A stretch of 43,580 nucleotides of DNA from Burkholderiaceae bacterium (GTDB lineage: Bacteria > Pseudomonadota > Gammaproteobacteria > Burkholderiales > Burkholderiaceae_D). Below are positions 1 to 11,033 of the stretch, in pieces. The number at the start of each line of letters is the position of its first letter. The first letter of the stretch is position 1. The notes beneath the pieces were generated by a model. The model worked only from the letters and a program-made list of their open reading frames with translations, did no database searches and was not told where the DNA came from. The stretch spans positions 1 to 43,580 of the forward strand of contig JAISAG010000057.1 in assembly GCA_031266815.1 (NCBI GenBank), read 5' to 3'. Both the position numbers and the translations under genes were made by a program.

Positions 1-2
1 AC

Positions 3-491
3 GAGCTCAGGAGTATCCAGAAGAAACAAAAGGATTTTTATGTTGACCTGGATAACCGTGTCGGAAAGCTGGAGCCCCAGCGGGTCTCGGTGGATGGCAA
101 GGATGTAACGGTTGCGTCCGATGAGAAGATTCTGTTCGACAAGGCAGAAAGCGCGTTTGCAGGTGGCGAATACAGCACGGCGGTTTCCGCCTATGCGGCT
201 TTTCTGAAGCGTTATCCCGCGTCAGGAATGGCATCGCTTGCCCAATTCGGGTTGGGAAATGCCTATTACATGCTAAAAGACTACAAGAATGCGCTGGCGG
301 CGCAGAATGCGGTGCTCAAGAAATATCCCAATAGTTCGAAAGCGCCGGACGCCATGCTGAATATGGCGAGCAGTCAGTTGGGACTGAAAAGCCTGTCGTC
401 TGCGAAAAAGACACTGAATGCCCTGATCAAAAAATACCCCCAGTCTTCTGCGGCGGGTGAGGCAAAGGCGCGTCTGGACAAAATGAAATAG
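3..491 (+). CDS. cpoB: Cell division coordinator CpoB / YbgF-like TPR protein (5' truncated by window edge)
   Basis: Frame is open from base 3; C-terminal TPR-like repeats 'LFDKAESAFAGGEYSTAVSAYAAFLKRYP...LGNAYYMLKDYKNALAAQNAVLKKYPNSSKAPDAMLNMASSQ' typical of the YbgF C-terminal domain. Confidence 0.88.
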   Translation, partial: ELRSIQKKQKDFYVDLDNRVGKLEPQRVSVDGKDVTVASDEKILFDKAESAFAGGEYSTAVSAYAAFLKRYPASGMASLAQFGLGNAYYMLKDYKNALAAQNAVLKKYPNSSKAPDAMLNMASSQLGLKSLSSAKKTLNALIKKYPQSSAAGEAKARLDKMK

Positions 492-533
492 CCGGGAAAA
501 CCGCTTGCTGTGGACAGGTCTGGCGGCGGTGCG

Positions 534-1358
534 TCAGTTTTTGGGGGATGCCCGGGCTTTTTCGTACAGTGGCATTACCTGTGGCAGATGTTGTTCCAGA
601 TTGGCAATGCGGGTGCTGTCTGACGGGTGCGTTGACAGGATTTCTGGTGACGCATTCCCGCCCAGCGTGACCATCTTGCGCCACACCGCGGGTGCGGCGG
701 TCGGGTCGTAACCCGCCCTTGCCATCAACTCCATTCCCATGATATCGGCTTCGGTTTCCATGGTGCGGGAAAAGGGGAGTGTCAAGACATATTTGCTGAC
801 GCTGGAGGCAATATCGCTGCCGATACTGCCCAATCCGAGCAACGAACTGCCCAGGGAGATGAGCGTTTGCGATGCCATTTGCTGGGAAATTTGCTCCCGG
901 CTGTGTTCGCGCAGGGCGTGCGACATCTCGTGACCGACAACTGCCGCCAGTTCGTCGTCGGTCAGCTTTAGCCTGGAGATGATGCCGGTATAGACGGCGA
1001 TTTTCCCGCCGGGCATGCAATACGCGTTGATTTCGTCGCTGCTGATGACGTTTACTTCCCATTGCCACGACAAGGCATCGGGGCGGAATATGCCAACCTG
1101 GGCAATTAACCGCTTGGCAATGGCTTTTACGCGGTCGGTGTAACCGGAGTCGGTGTTGAGTGCGCCCGATGTACTGGCGGAACTCAATTGCTTTTTGTAG
1201 GCTTGTGCCGCGCCCGCATTGACAGCGTTTGACGAGATGAGCAGGAACTGGCTGCGGTCGGAGCCGGTTGCGCCGCCCATTGTGGTACTGGCGCATCCTG
1301 ATATGACAAGAGCGGTGGCGAGCAAAAAAATTGACAATATCTGTTTCATGATGGTCAA
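534..1358 (-). CDS. M48 family metalloprotease, lipoprotein
   Basis: Lipobox 'VISGCAS', zinc-protease motif 'VVGHEMSHALREHSREQ', 'ETEADIMGMELMARAGYDP'; ATG at 1349 is an alternative start. Confidence 0.9.
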   Translation of the reverse strand: MTIMKQILSIFLLATALVISGCASTTMGGATGSDRSQFLLISSNAVNAGAAQAYKKQLSSASTSGALNTDSGYTDRVKAIAKRLIAQVGIFRPDALSWQWEVNVISSDEINAYCMPGGKIAVYTGIISRLKLTDDELAAVVGHEMSHALREHSREQISQQMASQTLISLGSSLLGLGSIGSDIASSVSKYVLTLPFSRTMETEADIMGMELMARAGYDPTAAPAVWRKMVTLGGNASPEILSTHPSDSTRIANLEQHLPQVMPLYEKARASPKN

Positions 1359-1383
1359 CCGGGCCTATAAGAGATGCTGCCCG

Positions 1384-1998
1384 TCATTGTAAACCGCCCG
1401 GGGCGATGACGGACGCCTTGTGTTCCTCGCGGATAGTCCAGTAATAAATCATCCGGTTGTCAATCTCGCGGGTTTTTTCGGGAGGCCATTCCGGCCCCAT
1501 GTCCGCATCGTGCGAAACAACGCGGGAGCCGATTTTGAGTTGCTTCCACAGGCGCGGACGCAACTGGTAGTTAATGACGGCGGGCAAATAGAGCATGACG
1601 ACGGAGGCGTCCGAAAAATCGGTTTTGAAAAAATCGTCCATCCGGAATTGCACGCGACTTTCCACTCCGGCGGTACGGGCATTGGTGTTGGCTTCCGCAA
1701 TGCGCTTGGGGTTCAAGTCTATCCCGATGCCCTTGACGCCGTAGTGTTTTGCGGCGGCGATCACGATTCTGCCGTCACCGCATCCCAGGTCGTAGACCAC
1801 ATCGTTCGGATTCAGGTCCGCCAGCGTGAGCATGCCCTTGACGATATCCGGTCTGGTGGTGATAAACCCGGCATCCAGCCGGGGGCCGATCATCTCGTCC
1901 AGCCCCAGTTGCGTCCAGCCGGTAACAACCACAAGGACAGGCAGGAGCAGCGAGGCAATGAAGAGTGCGGCGATGGTATAACGGTGGCGTAAGGGCAT
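1384..1998 (-). CDS. SAM-dependent class I methyltransferase with N-terminal TM segment
   Basis: Start at MPLRHRYTIAALFIASLLLPVLVVVTGW; SAM motif 'VVYDLGCGDGRIVIAAAKHYGVKGIGIDLNP'; TAATG overlap with the upstream permease. Confidence 0.85.
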   Translation of the reverse strand: MPLRHRYTIAALFIASLLLPVLVVVTGWTQLGLDEMIGPRLDAGFITTRPDIVKGMLTLADLNPNDVVYDLGCGDGRIVIAAAKHYGVKGIGIDLNPKRIAEANTNARTAGVESRVQFRMDDFFKTDFSDASVVMLYLPAVINYQLRPRLWKQLKIGSRVVSHDADMGPEWPPEKTREIDNRMIYYWTIREEHKASVIAPGGLQ

Positions 1999-3446
1999 TA
2001 CGGATCCTTCTGCAAGGGTTGGGACACGGTAGATGTGTTTTCCGGGCTGAAGCGGCGCGCCAGCCCGAAGAGGATGATACCAAATGCCATGACCATTACA
2101 CCAATCCATGCCGCATTGAGTCCTCCCAGGGACTGGCTGTACACGTAGGAAAGACTGGACCACAACATGTAGGCGCAACTGGTGCAGAATACCAGTGGCA
2201 GCAGGGGGTAGAGCGGTACGGTAAAAGGGCGCGGAACGGAAGGCTCGCGGATTCGCAGGACGAACAGGGAAATACCGGCGAGCAGGAAGAATGCCCAGAA
2301 AACCGGTGCGGTAAATTCCACCATGGCGATAAAGCCGCTGCCTGTGAAAGCGCCCACGGCAAGAAGAAGCAGTGTCATGATGCATTGTACGACGATGGCG
2401 TTGGATGGCGTGTGGCGCGCGGCATCCCACACGCCCAGTTTGCGCAGAATCCGCCAGTCTTTGCCGATGGCGTAACTGGTGCGGGCGCCCACGATGATCG
2501 TGCCGTTAATCGAAGTGAGGGTAGCGACGGCGATGATCAGCGAAATGATTTTTTCGCCGGGCGCGCCCATCGCGATGCGCATCACTTCGGCAGCAATCGT
2601 GTGCGATTTTGCCATGCCGGGCAGCCCCAGCACTTGCCAGTATGCCCAGGTCACCAGAAGGTAGAGTACGGTGATGATGATGATGGAAAGCGCAAGTGCG
2701 CCGACCATGAGCCGGTGGGTTTTCATTTCGGCGCTGATATAGGCGGCTTCGTTCCAGCCGCCGTAGGTCAGGAGGACGAATATCATGGCAAGTCCTACCG
2801 CACCCATTTCAGGAGAGGTCGGGGCACCTTTGTCTGCGGTAAGCGCGTTTGCGGGATTTATGCCGAAGAGCAGGATGGCGGCGCCGACAATGAGGAAAAG
2901 CCCGATGACCTGAAGCACGGTAAGCCATGTTTGTGCCGCCATGCCCGTGCGAACATGGTGCAAATTGGCCCAGGAAAGGCCCAGTACGGCGATACAGGCG
3001 TGCAGGGTGCCGCCGGATCGGGGGAGAATCCAGTCCAGTGAGATGACCTGGTTCATATAGTCGCCGAACACGAATGCGAGAATGGCAATGGAACCGGTTG
3101 TGATGACAGAGAGGCGCGCCCAGCCGAACAGAAAGGCGAGCGGTTTGCCATAGGCTCTTTGCAGAAAGTGATAATCTCCGCCCGAACTGGGATAGGTGGT
3201 TGCCAGTTCGGCGTAGCAAAGTGCGCCGACAAAGGAAATCAGCCCCCCCAGCGTCCAGACGCCAAACATCCACACCGCGTTTCCCGTGAGCTGGGCGACT
3301 ACGGCGGGCGCCTTGAAGATGCCTGCTCCGATGACAATGCCCACAATCAGCGCCACAGCGTGGCGCAATTCCAGCGTGGGGCGCGGCGCATTGTCTGGCA
3401 AGGTGGGGCGGGAATCGGGCGTGGCAGTCGTCATCGCGTCATTCAT
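1998..3446 (-). CDS. APC superfamily amino acid permease
   Basis: Polytopic; 'HAVALIVGIVIGAGIFKAPAVVAQLTGN...WTLGGLISFVGALCYAELATTYPSSGGDYHFLQRAYG'; ATG at 3446, ORF track extends to a TTG at 3461. Confidence 0.92.
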   Translation of the reverse strand: MNDAMTTATPDSRPTLPDNAPRPTLELRHAVALIVGIVIGAGIFKAPAVVAQLTGNAVWMFGVWTLGGLISFVGALCYAELATTYPSSGGDYHFLQRAYGKPLAFLFGWARLSVITTGSIAILAFVFGDYMNQVISLDWILPRSGGTLHACIAVLGLSWANLHHVRTGMAAQTWLTVLQVIGLFLIVGAAILLFGINPANALTADKGAPTSPEMGAVGLAMIFVLLTYGGWNEAAYISAEMKTHRLMVGALALSIIIITVLYLLVTWAYWQVLGLPGMAKSHTIAAEVMRIAMGAPGEKIISLIIAVATLTSINGTIIVGARTSYAIGKDWRILRKLGVWDAARHTPSNAIVVQCIMTLLLLAVGAFTGSGFIAMVEFTAPVFWAFFLLAGISLFVLRIREPSVPRPFTVPLYPLLPLVFCTSCAYMLWSSLSYVYSQSLGGLNAAWIGVMVMAFGIILFGLARRFSPENTSTVSQPLQKDP

Positions 3447-3689
3447 CGTCGGGCGGAGCAAGAGGCATTCTGACCAGAAAAAGGATTTCTGGCAACATTA
3501 ACGATACGGGCGACAGGCTGCTGTTCCCGCATGTGGATGGCGTGATTTGATGGGACACTTTGTCTCGCTTCGCCGCGCGCTGCCGGTGCGACGCCAAGGA
3601 TTGGCGATGCGGTAACGGTGTGCGAGAATGCGGGGTGGGGTCGTGTCACCCGCCGGGTTTGCGCAGGCGGGATTTGTCCGGGAGGGGTT

Positions 3690-4526
3690 ATGCTGGGTGC
3701 GATTGTAGGGGACATGGTCGGGTCCCGTTTCGAGTGGCAGAACATCAAGAGCAAGGAATTCGATTTTTTGACGGAACGGAGCGCCTTGACCGACGACAGT
3801 ATTATGACGCTGGCAGTGGGGCGCGCCATTCTCGCCTGCGAAGGGGATTACGACAAGCTGGGTGCGCTGGCGGTGCATTTTATGCGGGAAATGGGCCGGG
3901 CGTATCCTGACCGCGGTTACGGCGGCATGTTTCGGGACTGGCTGTATTCGGATGACCCGCACCCTTACGGCAGTTTTGGCAATGGTGCCGCCATGCGCGT
4001 GAGCGCTTGCGGTTTTGCGGCGGGCAGTCTGGACGAGGCTAGGGCGCTTTCCCGGAAAGTGACGGAGGTGACGCATGACCATCCAGAAGGAATTCGGGGC
4101 GCGGAAGCAACGGCAACGGCCATTTTTCTTGCCCGTGCCGGCGAATCGCTTGCGGATATACGGGATGTGATACACGCCCGATATTATCCGATGGATTTTA
4201 CTTTGGACGAGATACGGGATACCTATTCTTTTGATGTTTCCTGCCAGGGAAGTGTCCCGCAGGCCATTCAGGCTTTTCTGGAATCAACCTGTTTTGAGGA
4301 CGCCATCCGAAACGCTATTTCCCTTGGGGGCGACAGCGATACCATCGGTGCTATTACCGGCGGGATTGCCCATGCGTATTACGGGATACCTGATGCGATT
4401 CGGGAGCAGGTGCTGCCGCACATTGAAAAGGAGGCATCCCTGCACGATATTCTGCTGACGTTTGAGGCGAGGTTCCTCTCGCCTGTCCCGAGCGGGGGAA
4501 TGTCCCCAATTTTTGTAAACAGATGA
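3690..4526 (+). CDS. ADP-ribosylglycohydrolase (DraG/ARH-like)
   Basis: 'MLGAIVGDMVGSRFEW', 'LTDDSIMTLAVGRAIL', 'SLGGDSDTIGAITGGIAHAYYG'; RBS GGAGGGG before ATG 3690. Confidence 0.88.
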   Translation: MLGAIVGDMVGSRFEWQNIKSKEFDFLTERSALTDDSIMTLAVGRAILACEGDYDKLGALAVHFMREMGRAYPDRGYGGMFRDWLYSDDPHPYGSFGNGAAMRVSACGFAAGSLDEARALSRKVTEVTHDHPEGIRGAEATATAIFLARAGESLADIRDVIHARYYPMDFTLDEIRDTYSFDVSCQGSVPQAIQAFLESTCFEDAIRNAISLGGDSDTIGAITGGIAHAYYGIPDAIREQVLPHIEKEASLHDILLTFEARFLSPVPSGGMSPIFVNR

Positions 4527-4537
4527 TGGAGGAGGCG

Positions 4538-5026
4538 ATGGCACAGGATGGAAAAAAGTGGATTGTTTATTATTCTCTCTCTGGAGACACCCGCGAAATA
4601 GCCAGGCAGATTCAGGCCAGCACGGGTGCGGACATAACGGAACTGGAACTGGTGGAGGCGTATCCCACCGATTCAGGTGCCATGTCCGCACGGGTGAAGC
4701 GAGAACTGGCTGGTGCGCGTCCCGCCTTAAAGGCGCTGACCGGGACAGTTGATCCGTATGCAGTGCTTTTTGTCGGGTCGCCGAACTGGGGCGGCACCAT
4801 TGCACCGGCCCTCGCTGCCTTTTTGTCGCAACAGGATTTGTCGGGAAAAATGGTTGCACCTTTCATGGCGCACGGCGGAGGGGGTCTGGGACGCAGTGTG
4901 GCAGATATTCAATCGCTGTGCCCGAATGCGACTGTGCTGGAAGGGCTGGCGATCCGGGGAAAGCAGGCTGGCAGCGCGGGTGAGGACATCGCGCAGTGGC
5001 TGAAGCGGCTGGGCATGGTGGCGTGA
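4538..5026 (+). CDS. Flavodoxin family protein
   Basis: 'KKWIVYYSLSGDTREIARQIQ' flavodoxin N-terminus, 'VLFVGSPNWGGTIAPALAAFL'; RBS GGAGGAGG before ATG 4538 (ORF begins 4523). Confidence 0.82.
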   Translation: MAQDGKKWIVYYSLSGDTREIARQIQASTGADITELELVEAYPTDSGAMSARVKRELAGARPALKALTGTVDPYAVLFVGSPNWGGTIAPALAAFLSQQDLSGKMVAPFMAHGGGGLGRSVADIQSLCPNATVLEGLAIRGKQAGSAGEDIAQWLKRLGMVA

Positions 5027-5170
5027 AAGCGGTTTTCTCGCGGGCGGCGGCATTCGGGGTGTGGTGCGAATGCCCCTCTTCTTCCCTGCGACAAAAAGTC
5101 TTGCCGGGTTTATCTTGTGTCTCTTTCTCACAGTACAATACCCTTTCTTTCAGGGGGGTAAGGCCGTTTG

Positions 5171-6559
5171 ATGAATCGCTTGCAGATTTACAATTCGCTG
5201 AGTCGGGAAAAGGAACTGTTTGTCCCGATTGAGCCGGGCAAGGTGCGCATGTACGTATGTGGCATGACGGTCTACGACTTTTGCCACATCGGTCACGCGC
5301 GGATGTTGCTTTGCTTCGACATGATTTACCGCTGGTTAAAGGAGATCGGTTACGCGGTGACGTACGTCCGCAATATTACGGATATTGATGACAAGATTAT
5401 CCAGCGGGCAGCGGAAAACGGCGAGACCATACAGGGGGTGACCACGCGGTTTACACACTTCATGCATGAAGACTTGCGGGCGCTGGGCATATTGCCGCCG
5501 GACCTTGAGCCGCGCGCGACCGAATTTGTGCCCCAAATGCTGGAGATTATCGAAAAACTGGAGGCCAACGGGCTGGCATATCAGTCGCCGGACGGGGATG
5601 TTCATTATTCCGTGCGGGACTTTGCGGGGTACGGTCGCTTGTCGGGACGCTCACTGGAAGATTTGCGTTCGGGCGAGCGGGTCGAGGTGAATGCGCAAAA
5701 ACGGGACCCGCTGGACTTTGTACTGTGGAAAGCGGCAAAGAGCGCGGAACCTGCCGAGGCAAAGTGGCAGTCGAAGTGGGGCGTGGGCCGACCCGGATGG
5801 CATATTGAGTGTTCTGCCATGTCCTGCCAGTTGCTCGGACAGTCTTTCGATATTCACGGCGGCGGCGCGGATTTGCAGTTTCCCCACCACGAAAACGAGA
5901 TTGCCCAGTCGGAGGGCGCTTTTGGCAAAAAATTCGTCAACTACTGGATTCACAACGGTTTTGTGCGGGTGGACGATGAAAAAATGTCCAAGTCGCTGGG
6001 CAATTTTTTCACCATTCGGGAGGTGCTGACACGTTATCACGCCGAAGTGCTGCGCTTCTTTATCATTCGCTCGCACTACCGCAGTCCGCTGAATTATTCC
6101 GATGCCCATCTGGAGGATGCCCGTGCGGGATTGACGCGCCTTTACACGGCGCTGAATGCGGTACCGGCAATGCGGGTACCGGTAGACTGGCAGGAATCTC
6201 ACGCCATGCGTTTTGCCGCAGCCATGAATGACGACTTTAATACACCGGTTGCCTGTGCCGTGCTTTTCGAACTTGCCAATGAAGTTAATCGCACCCGTAT
6301 GCCACAGCACGCCAGCCAGCTGAAAGCCCTGGCAGGTATGCTGGGTTTGCTGCAACAGGAGCCCAGGCAGTTCCTGCAGGGAGGGGCATTGGGGAGCGGG
6401 CTGACGGAACCGGACATTTTGGTGCAAATTGCCGCGCGGCATGCGGCAAAAAAGGCGAAGGACTTTTCCGAGGCAGACCGGATCAGGGCGGTGTTGCTTG
6501 ATGCCGGCATCGTTTTGGAAGATCGTCCGGGTGGTGTGACCGAATGGCGGCGGGCGTGA
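5171..6559 (+). CDS. cysS: Cysteinyl-tRNA synthetase
   Basis: '[30 protein letters not shown]', '[13 protein letters not shown]', '[20 protein letters not shown]', KMSKS. Confidence 0.97.
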   Translation: MNRLQIYNSLSREKELFVPIEPGKVRMYVCGMTVYDFCHIGHARMLLCFDMIYRWLKEIGYAVTYVRNITDIDDKIIQRAAENGETIQGVTTRFTHFMHEDLRALGILPPDLEPRATEFVPQMLEIIEKLEANGLAYQSPDGDVHYSVRDFAGYGRLSGRSLEDLRSGERVEVNAQKRDPLDFVLWKAAKSAEPAEAKWQSKWGVGRPGWHIECSAMSCQLLGQSFDIHGGGADLQFPHHENEIAQSEGAFGKKFVNYWIHNGFVRVDDEKMSKSLGNFFTIREVLTRYHAEVLRFFIIRSHYRSPLNYSDAHLEDARAGLTRLYTALNAVPAMRVPVDWQESHAMRFAAAMNDDFNTPVACAVLFELANEVNRTRMPQHASQLKALAGMLGLLQQEPRQFLQGGALGSGLTEPDILVQIAARHAAKKAKDFSEADRIRAVLLDAGIVLEDRPGGVTEWRRA

Positions 6560-7206
6560 GTACGCTCCATCGCGCAGCACTGCCCGCAGGCGCACCGTCT
6601 TACTGGAAGCAGGCGACACGGGAGTTGATGCGGCGAGACCGCATTCTGAAGGGATTGATTGAAACGCTCGGGTACAGCTTTCCCGTGGCAAAGGATAATC
6701 CGTTTGTTACGCTGGTACGGGCGATTGTCGGGCAGCAGATTTCTGTCAAGGCGGCAGAATCGGTCTGGCGCCGCCTGGGCGAGATATGTCCGTCCTGCAC
6801 CCCGAGCCATATCGCCCGGGCGGGAGAAAGCGGTCTTTCCCGTGCCGGTTTGTCCCGAAGGAAGGTGGAGTATTTGTTGAATCTGGCACAGCATTTCAGG
6901 AAACGGACAGTGCAGCCGGAGAGATGGACAGAAATGCCCGATGAAGCGGTTGTCGCCGAGTTGCAGCAAATCAGGGGAGTGGGACGATGGACGGCAGAAA
7001 TGTTCCTCATTTTCAGTCTGCAACGACCGAATGTGCTCCCCATGGACGATATCGGTCTGTTGAGGGGAATCGGTACCGCTTACTTTTCGGAGAAGTCTGT
7101 TTCACGCAGCAGTGCGCGGGAACTTGCCGAGAACTGGAAGCCATGGTGTACGGTGGCGACATGGTATTTGTGGCGCAGCCTTGACCCGATTCCGGTAGAA
7201 TACTGA
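6544..7206 (+). CDS. DNA-3-methyladenine glycosylase II family (HhH-GPD)
   Basis: '[26 protein letters not shown]', HhH-GPD '[37 protein letters not shown]'. Confidence 0.9.
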   Translation: MAAGVSTLHRAALPAGAPSYWKQATRELMRRDRILKGLIETLGYSFPVAKDNPFVTLVRAIVGQQISVKAAESVWRRLGEICPSCTPSHIARAGESGLSRAGLSRRKVEYLLNLAQHFRKRTVQPERWTEMPDEAVVAELQQIRGVGRWTAEMFLIFSLQRPNVLPMDDIGLLRGIGTAYFSEKSVSRSSARELAENWKPWCTVATWYLWRSLDPIPVEY

Positions 7207-7261
7207 GGCGGGAAAACGCTGTGCGGTGTTGAAGGATGCCCCACGCAGGGGCGGTTTCTTG

Positions 7262-8257
7262 ATGGGAGTTGTGGTGGCTAAGCCTGCTTTTTTAAGTTTT
7301 GAGCAACCGATTGCCGAACTGGATTCCAAGATCGGCGAGTTGCGTCTGGTGCACGACGATGCCGCCGTAGATATTTCGGAGGAAATTACGCGTCTGGAAA
7401 AAAAAAGCCGGCAACTGACAAAGGAGATTTATGCCCGGTTGACGCCGTGGCAAATATCGCAGGTTGCCAGACACCCGCAAAGACCCTACACCCTGGACTA
7501 CATTGGCGGAATCTTTACAGATTTTCACGAGTTGCACGGTGATCGCCACTTTGGTGACGATACCGCCATTGTGGGCGGGCTGGCACGCCTGGACGATCAG
7601 GCGTGCATTGTAATCGGGCACCAGAAAGGGCGGGACACCAAAGAGCGCAGTTACCGCAACTTCGGGATGCCGCGTCCAGAAGGCTACCGAAAGGCGCTGC
7701 GCCTGATGCGGTTGGCGGAAAAATTCGGCCTGCCCGTCTTCACCTTTGTGGATACACCCGGCGCTTTTCCAGGGATTGACGCGGAAGAGCGCGGGCAGTC
7801 CGAAGCCATCGGGCGCAATCTGTACGAAATGGCAACGCTGAAGGCGCCGATTATCACTACCATTATCGGCGAGGGCGGTTCCGGCGGCGCGCTGGCAATT
7901 GCTGTTGCCGATACGGTTATCATGCTGCAATATGCGGTGTACTCTGTCATTTCTCCCGAAGGTTGCGCTTCCATTTTGTGGAAAACGGCGGAGCGTGCCA
8001 GTGACGCTGCCGCTGCGTTGGGACTGACCGCGCGGAGTTTGAAAGAGATGGGGCTGGTGGACAAGGTCATCAGCGAGCCGCTTGGTGGTGCGCATCGCGA
8101 TCCTGCCAGAATGGCGCGCTCGCTTAAACAGGCGCTCATTGAGGCGCTGGTGCGATATCGGGGAGTTTCCTTCGACACCCTTTTGTCCGCACGGCAGGAT
8201 AAGTGGCTGGGGTACGGACGTTTTAAGGAAATGGAGAGTCAGGAGCGCAAGGAGTGA
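7262..8257 (+). CDS. accA: Acetyl-CoA carboxylase carboxyltransferase subunit alpha
   Basis: '[18 protein letters not shown]', '[38 protein letters not shown]', '[15 protein letters not shown]'. Confidence 0.96.
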   Translation: MGVVVAKPAFLSFEQPIAELDSKIGELRLVHDDAAVDISEEITRLEKKSRQLTKEIYARLTPWQISQVARHPQRPYTLDYIGGIFTDFHELHGDRHFGDDTAIVGGLARLDDQACIVIGHQKGRDTKERSYRNFGMPRPEGYRKALRLMRLAEKFGLPVFTFVDTPGAFPGIDAEERGQSEAIGRNLYEMATLKAPIITTIIGEGGSGGALAIAVADTVIMLQYAVYSVISPEGCASILWKTAERASDAAAALGLTARSLKEMGLVDKVISEPLGGAHRDPARMARSLKQALIEALVRYRGVSFDTLLSARQDKWLGYGRFKEMESQERKE

Positions 8258-9699
8258 AGCAGGCTCACTCCTGCCCCTTGACTGTACAGTTCACGCATGT
8301 GCTGGAAGCCGCACTCACCCGGGTGTTTCCCCGGGCGGATGGTGTGTTGCGGCGTATGGCGGTTGCTTTCAGTGGTGGGCTGGATTCGACGGTGTTGCTG
8401 CATCTGGCACACGATTATGCCCGACAGCGCTGCCTGGAACTGTTTGCCTTTCATGTGCATCACGGTTTGCAACCCGCCGCGGAGGAATGGTTGCAGCATT
8501 GCGAGGCATATTGCGCGCACCTCGGCGTCCCTTGCGTTGCCACCCGCTTGCAATTGAATTCCGCAGATCAGGATGGCGTTGAAGGTGCGGCGCGCAGGGA
8601 GCGCTATCGGGCACTGGCGCATTTGTGCCGCCAAAAGGAGGTGGGGGTCCTGCTGACGGCGCATCACGAGGACGACCAGGTGGAGACCGTCCTGCTGCAA
8701 TTGCTCCGGGGAGCAGGGCTTGCCGGTTTGTCCGGCATGGCGGTGCAGGGTGACACGCCCTGTGTGGAAGCGGCATCGGCACTTCCGCTGGTGCGCCCCC
8801 TGTTGTTCGCTTCGCGCGGGATGCTGAAACAGTGGGCAGAGCAGCACCATTTGCGCTATGTGACGGACGCGTCCAATTCAGACACACGCCATGCGCGCAG
8901 CGCTTTGCGCACGACCATACTGCCACACCTGTCCGCCCGCTTTCCGGGATTTGAAAAAGGGGTCACCCGTTTTGCCCGTCATGCTGCAACGGCGCAATAT
9001 TTGCTCAATACACTTGCCATCGCAGATTATCAGGCGTGTTCCCTTGACGGGGCGCTGGATGTACAGCAGATAGCCGACCTGGATGTGCGGCGTGCAGATA
9101 ATCTGTTGCGCTACTGGCTGTCGTGTCACGGAGTGCGTATGCCGTCCGAGAGATACCTGGAGGAAATACGGTCGCAATTGTTGCAATCAGGCGCTTCCGC
9201 GCAACCGGAATTATTTCTGGAATCCCGCATCATCCGTCGTTTTCGGAATCGCCTGTACTGCCTGCACGAAGAGGATGTCCCGCGCGACAAACCGCGTGCG
9301 GATGACGTGCTGTTTCCCTTTGTGTGGGCAGGAGAAGAGCGAATCCGCCTGGAGGCATTCGGGGGGGTGCTTTCCTTTTTCCCGTCAGCAAAGGGCGTCA
9401 GCACACACTGGCTGCGCGGGCGACCATTACAGCTTGGGCATTATCGCGGGTCACTCCGGTTTCGCGTGGCGGCAAACCGTCCGGCAAAACGCCTAAAGCA
9501 GCTTTGCCAGGAAAGGGAAATTACCGTTTGGGCGCGTCGTCGTCTGCCGTTGCTGTATGAGGGGGACAGGCTGGTGTTTGTGGGAGGCATCGGACTGTCG
9601 GCAGAGTACGCCGATACGGGAAGCGATTGTCTGGAGATTTCCTGGTTGCCGGATGCCGCGCTGCCTGCTTTTCCTGATTTTGGCGGGCAGGCTTGTTAA
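8254..9699 (+). CDS. tilS: tRNA(Ile)-lysidine synthetase
   Basis: PP-loop '[20 protein letters not shown]', '[13 protein letters not shown]', '[28 protein letters not shown]'. Confidence 0.94.
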   Translation: MKQAHSCPLTVQFTHVLEAALTRVFPRADGVLRRMAVAFSGGLDSTVLLHLAHDYARQRCLELFAFHVHHGLQPAAEEWLQHCEAYCAHLGVPCVATRLQLNSADQDGVEGAARRERYRALAHLCRQKEVGVLLTAHHEDDQVETVLLQLLRGAGLAGLSGMAVQGDTPCVEAASALPLVRPLLFASRGMLKQWAEQHHLRYVTDASNSDTRHARSALRTTILPHLSARFPGFEKGVTRFARHAATAQYLLNTLAIADYQACSLDGALDVQQIADLDVRRADNLLRYWLSCHGVRMPSERYLEEIRSQLLQSGASAQPELFLESRIIRRFRNRLYCLHEEDVPRDKPRADDVLFPFVWAGEERIRLEAFGGVLSFFPSAKGVSTHWLRGRPLQLGHYRGSLRFRVAANRPAKRLKQLCQEREITVWARRRLPLLYEGDRLVFVGGIGLSAEYADTGSDCLEISWLPDAALPAFPDFGGQAC

Positions 9700-9758
9700 A
9701 TCGGTCCGTGCGGGTTAAAGTGGGACAGTAAGGGAGTGTGGGGACGTCTGGGGTGATG

Positions 9759-11009
9759 ATGGGTTTTATTGTTCACAAATATGGCGGGACTTCCATGGAG
9801 TCTCCGGAGCGCATCCGCAATGTGGCGCGGCGCGTTGCCAAGTGGCATGACGCGGGGCACCGGATGGTGGTTGTGCCTTCCGCCATGGCGGGTGAAACCA
9901 ATCGGCTGATTGCGCTGGCACAAGAGTTGATGCCGCAGCCGGATCAGCGTGAACTGGATATGGTGACCGCGACAGGTGAGCAGGTTTCCGTCGGACTGCT
10001 GGCGATGGCGCTGATGAATCTGGGCAAGGAGGCCATTTCTTTTACAGGGTGGCAGGTTCCAGTGTTAACCGATGCTGCCTATACGCGGGCGCGTATCCTT
10101 TCCATTACAGGACAGCGCATTTTGGACGAACTCGACAAGGGCCGGATTGTCATTGTCGCCGGTTTTCAGGGGGTCAACGACAAGGGAGACATTACCACTC
10201 TGGGGCGCGGGGGGTCAGATACGTCGGCAGTGGCAATTGCCGCTGCGCTCAAGGCGGATGAGTGCCTGATTTATACGGATGTGGATGGCGTTTACACAAC
10301 GGATCCTCGTGTGGTTTCCGATGCCCGCAGACTGAAGCGGATTACCTTTGAGGAAATGTTGGAGATGGCATCGCTGGGGTCAAAAGTCCTGCAAACCCGC
10401 TCGGTTGAATTTGCAGGTAATTTCCGTGTCCCGACGCGAGTATTGTCCTCATTGACGGACCCGTTAATGCCGCTGGAAGAGGAAGTCAACCTGGGAACCC
10501 TGATTACGTTTGAGGAAAACACAGAGATGGAACAGTCTGTTATTTCAGGAATCGCCTTTAGCCGCAGCGAAGCCAGAATCATGGTCATTGGTGTGCCGGA
10601 CAAACCGGGTATCGCTTTCCAGATACTGGGCGCCATTGCTGCCGCCGGCATTGAAGTGGACATGATTATCCAGAACCAGTCCGTTGACGGCATTGCCGAT
10701 TTCACTTTCACTGTTCCCCGGGCGGATTATGCCAGGGCGATGGATGTGCTGAGCAGTACGGTAAAGCAGGCGATTGGCGCAAGGGACATTGTCGGCGACG
10801 CGCAGGTTTCCAAGGTTTCCGCTATCGGGGTCGGCATGCGCAGCCATGTCGGGGTTGCCGCACGGATGTTTGAGACCTTGTACAGAGAGGGAATCAATAT
10901 CCTGATGATTTCGACATCTGAAATTAAAATTTCTGTCATCATTGACGAGAAATACATGGAGCTGGCTGTCAGGGCGCTGCACAAGGCGTTTGAACTGGAA
11001 TCGAACTGA
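9759..11009 (+). CDS. lysC: Aspartate kinase
   Basis: 'FIVHKYGGTSMESPERIRNVA', 'GRGGSDTSAVAIAAALKADECLIYTDVDGVYTTDPR', ACT domains. Confidence 0.96.
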   Translation: MGFIVHKYGGTSMESPERIRNVARRVAKWHDAGHRMVVVPSAMAGETNRLIALAQELMPQPDQRELDMVTATGEQVSVGLLAMALMNLGKEAISFTGWQVPVLTDAAYTRARILSITGQRILDELDKGRIVIVAGFQGVNDKGDITTLGRGGSDTSAVAIAAALKADECLIYTDVDGVYTTDPRVVSDARRLKRITFEEMLEMASLGSKVLQTRSVEFAGNFRVPTRVLSSLTDPLMPLEEEVNLGTLITFEENTEMEQSVISGIAFSRSEARIMVIGVPDKPGIAFQILGAIAAAGIEVDMIIQNQSVDGIADFTFTVPRADYARAMDVLSSTVKQAIGARDIVGDAQVSKVSAIGVGMRSHVGVAARMFETLYREGINILMISTSEIKISVIIDEKYMELAVRALHKAFELESN

Positions 11010-11033
11010 CAAGGGCGACAGGAGGGGAAGATT

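Noticed and set aside
427-1296. 289-aa minus-strand ORF overlapping the M48 protease
   Set aside because: Arg/His/Gln/Pro-rich out-of-frame translation of a clearly conserved protease gene; GC-driven shadow ORF
1965-3041. 358-aa plus-strand ORF
   Set aside because: Antisense to the amino acid permease; low-complexity composition (G/H/Q/D-rich), no motifs
5049-5074. GGCATTCG-N10-CGAATGCC hairpin after the flavodoxin gene as a terminator
   Set aside because: 8-bp stem but no real T-run (cccctcttcttcc); left unannotated
5651-6691. 346-aa minus-strand ORF
   Set aside because: Antisense to cysS and the glycosylase, no recognisable domain
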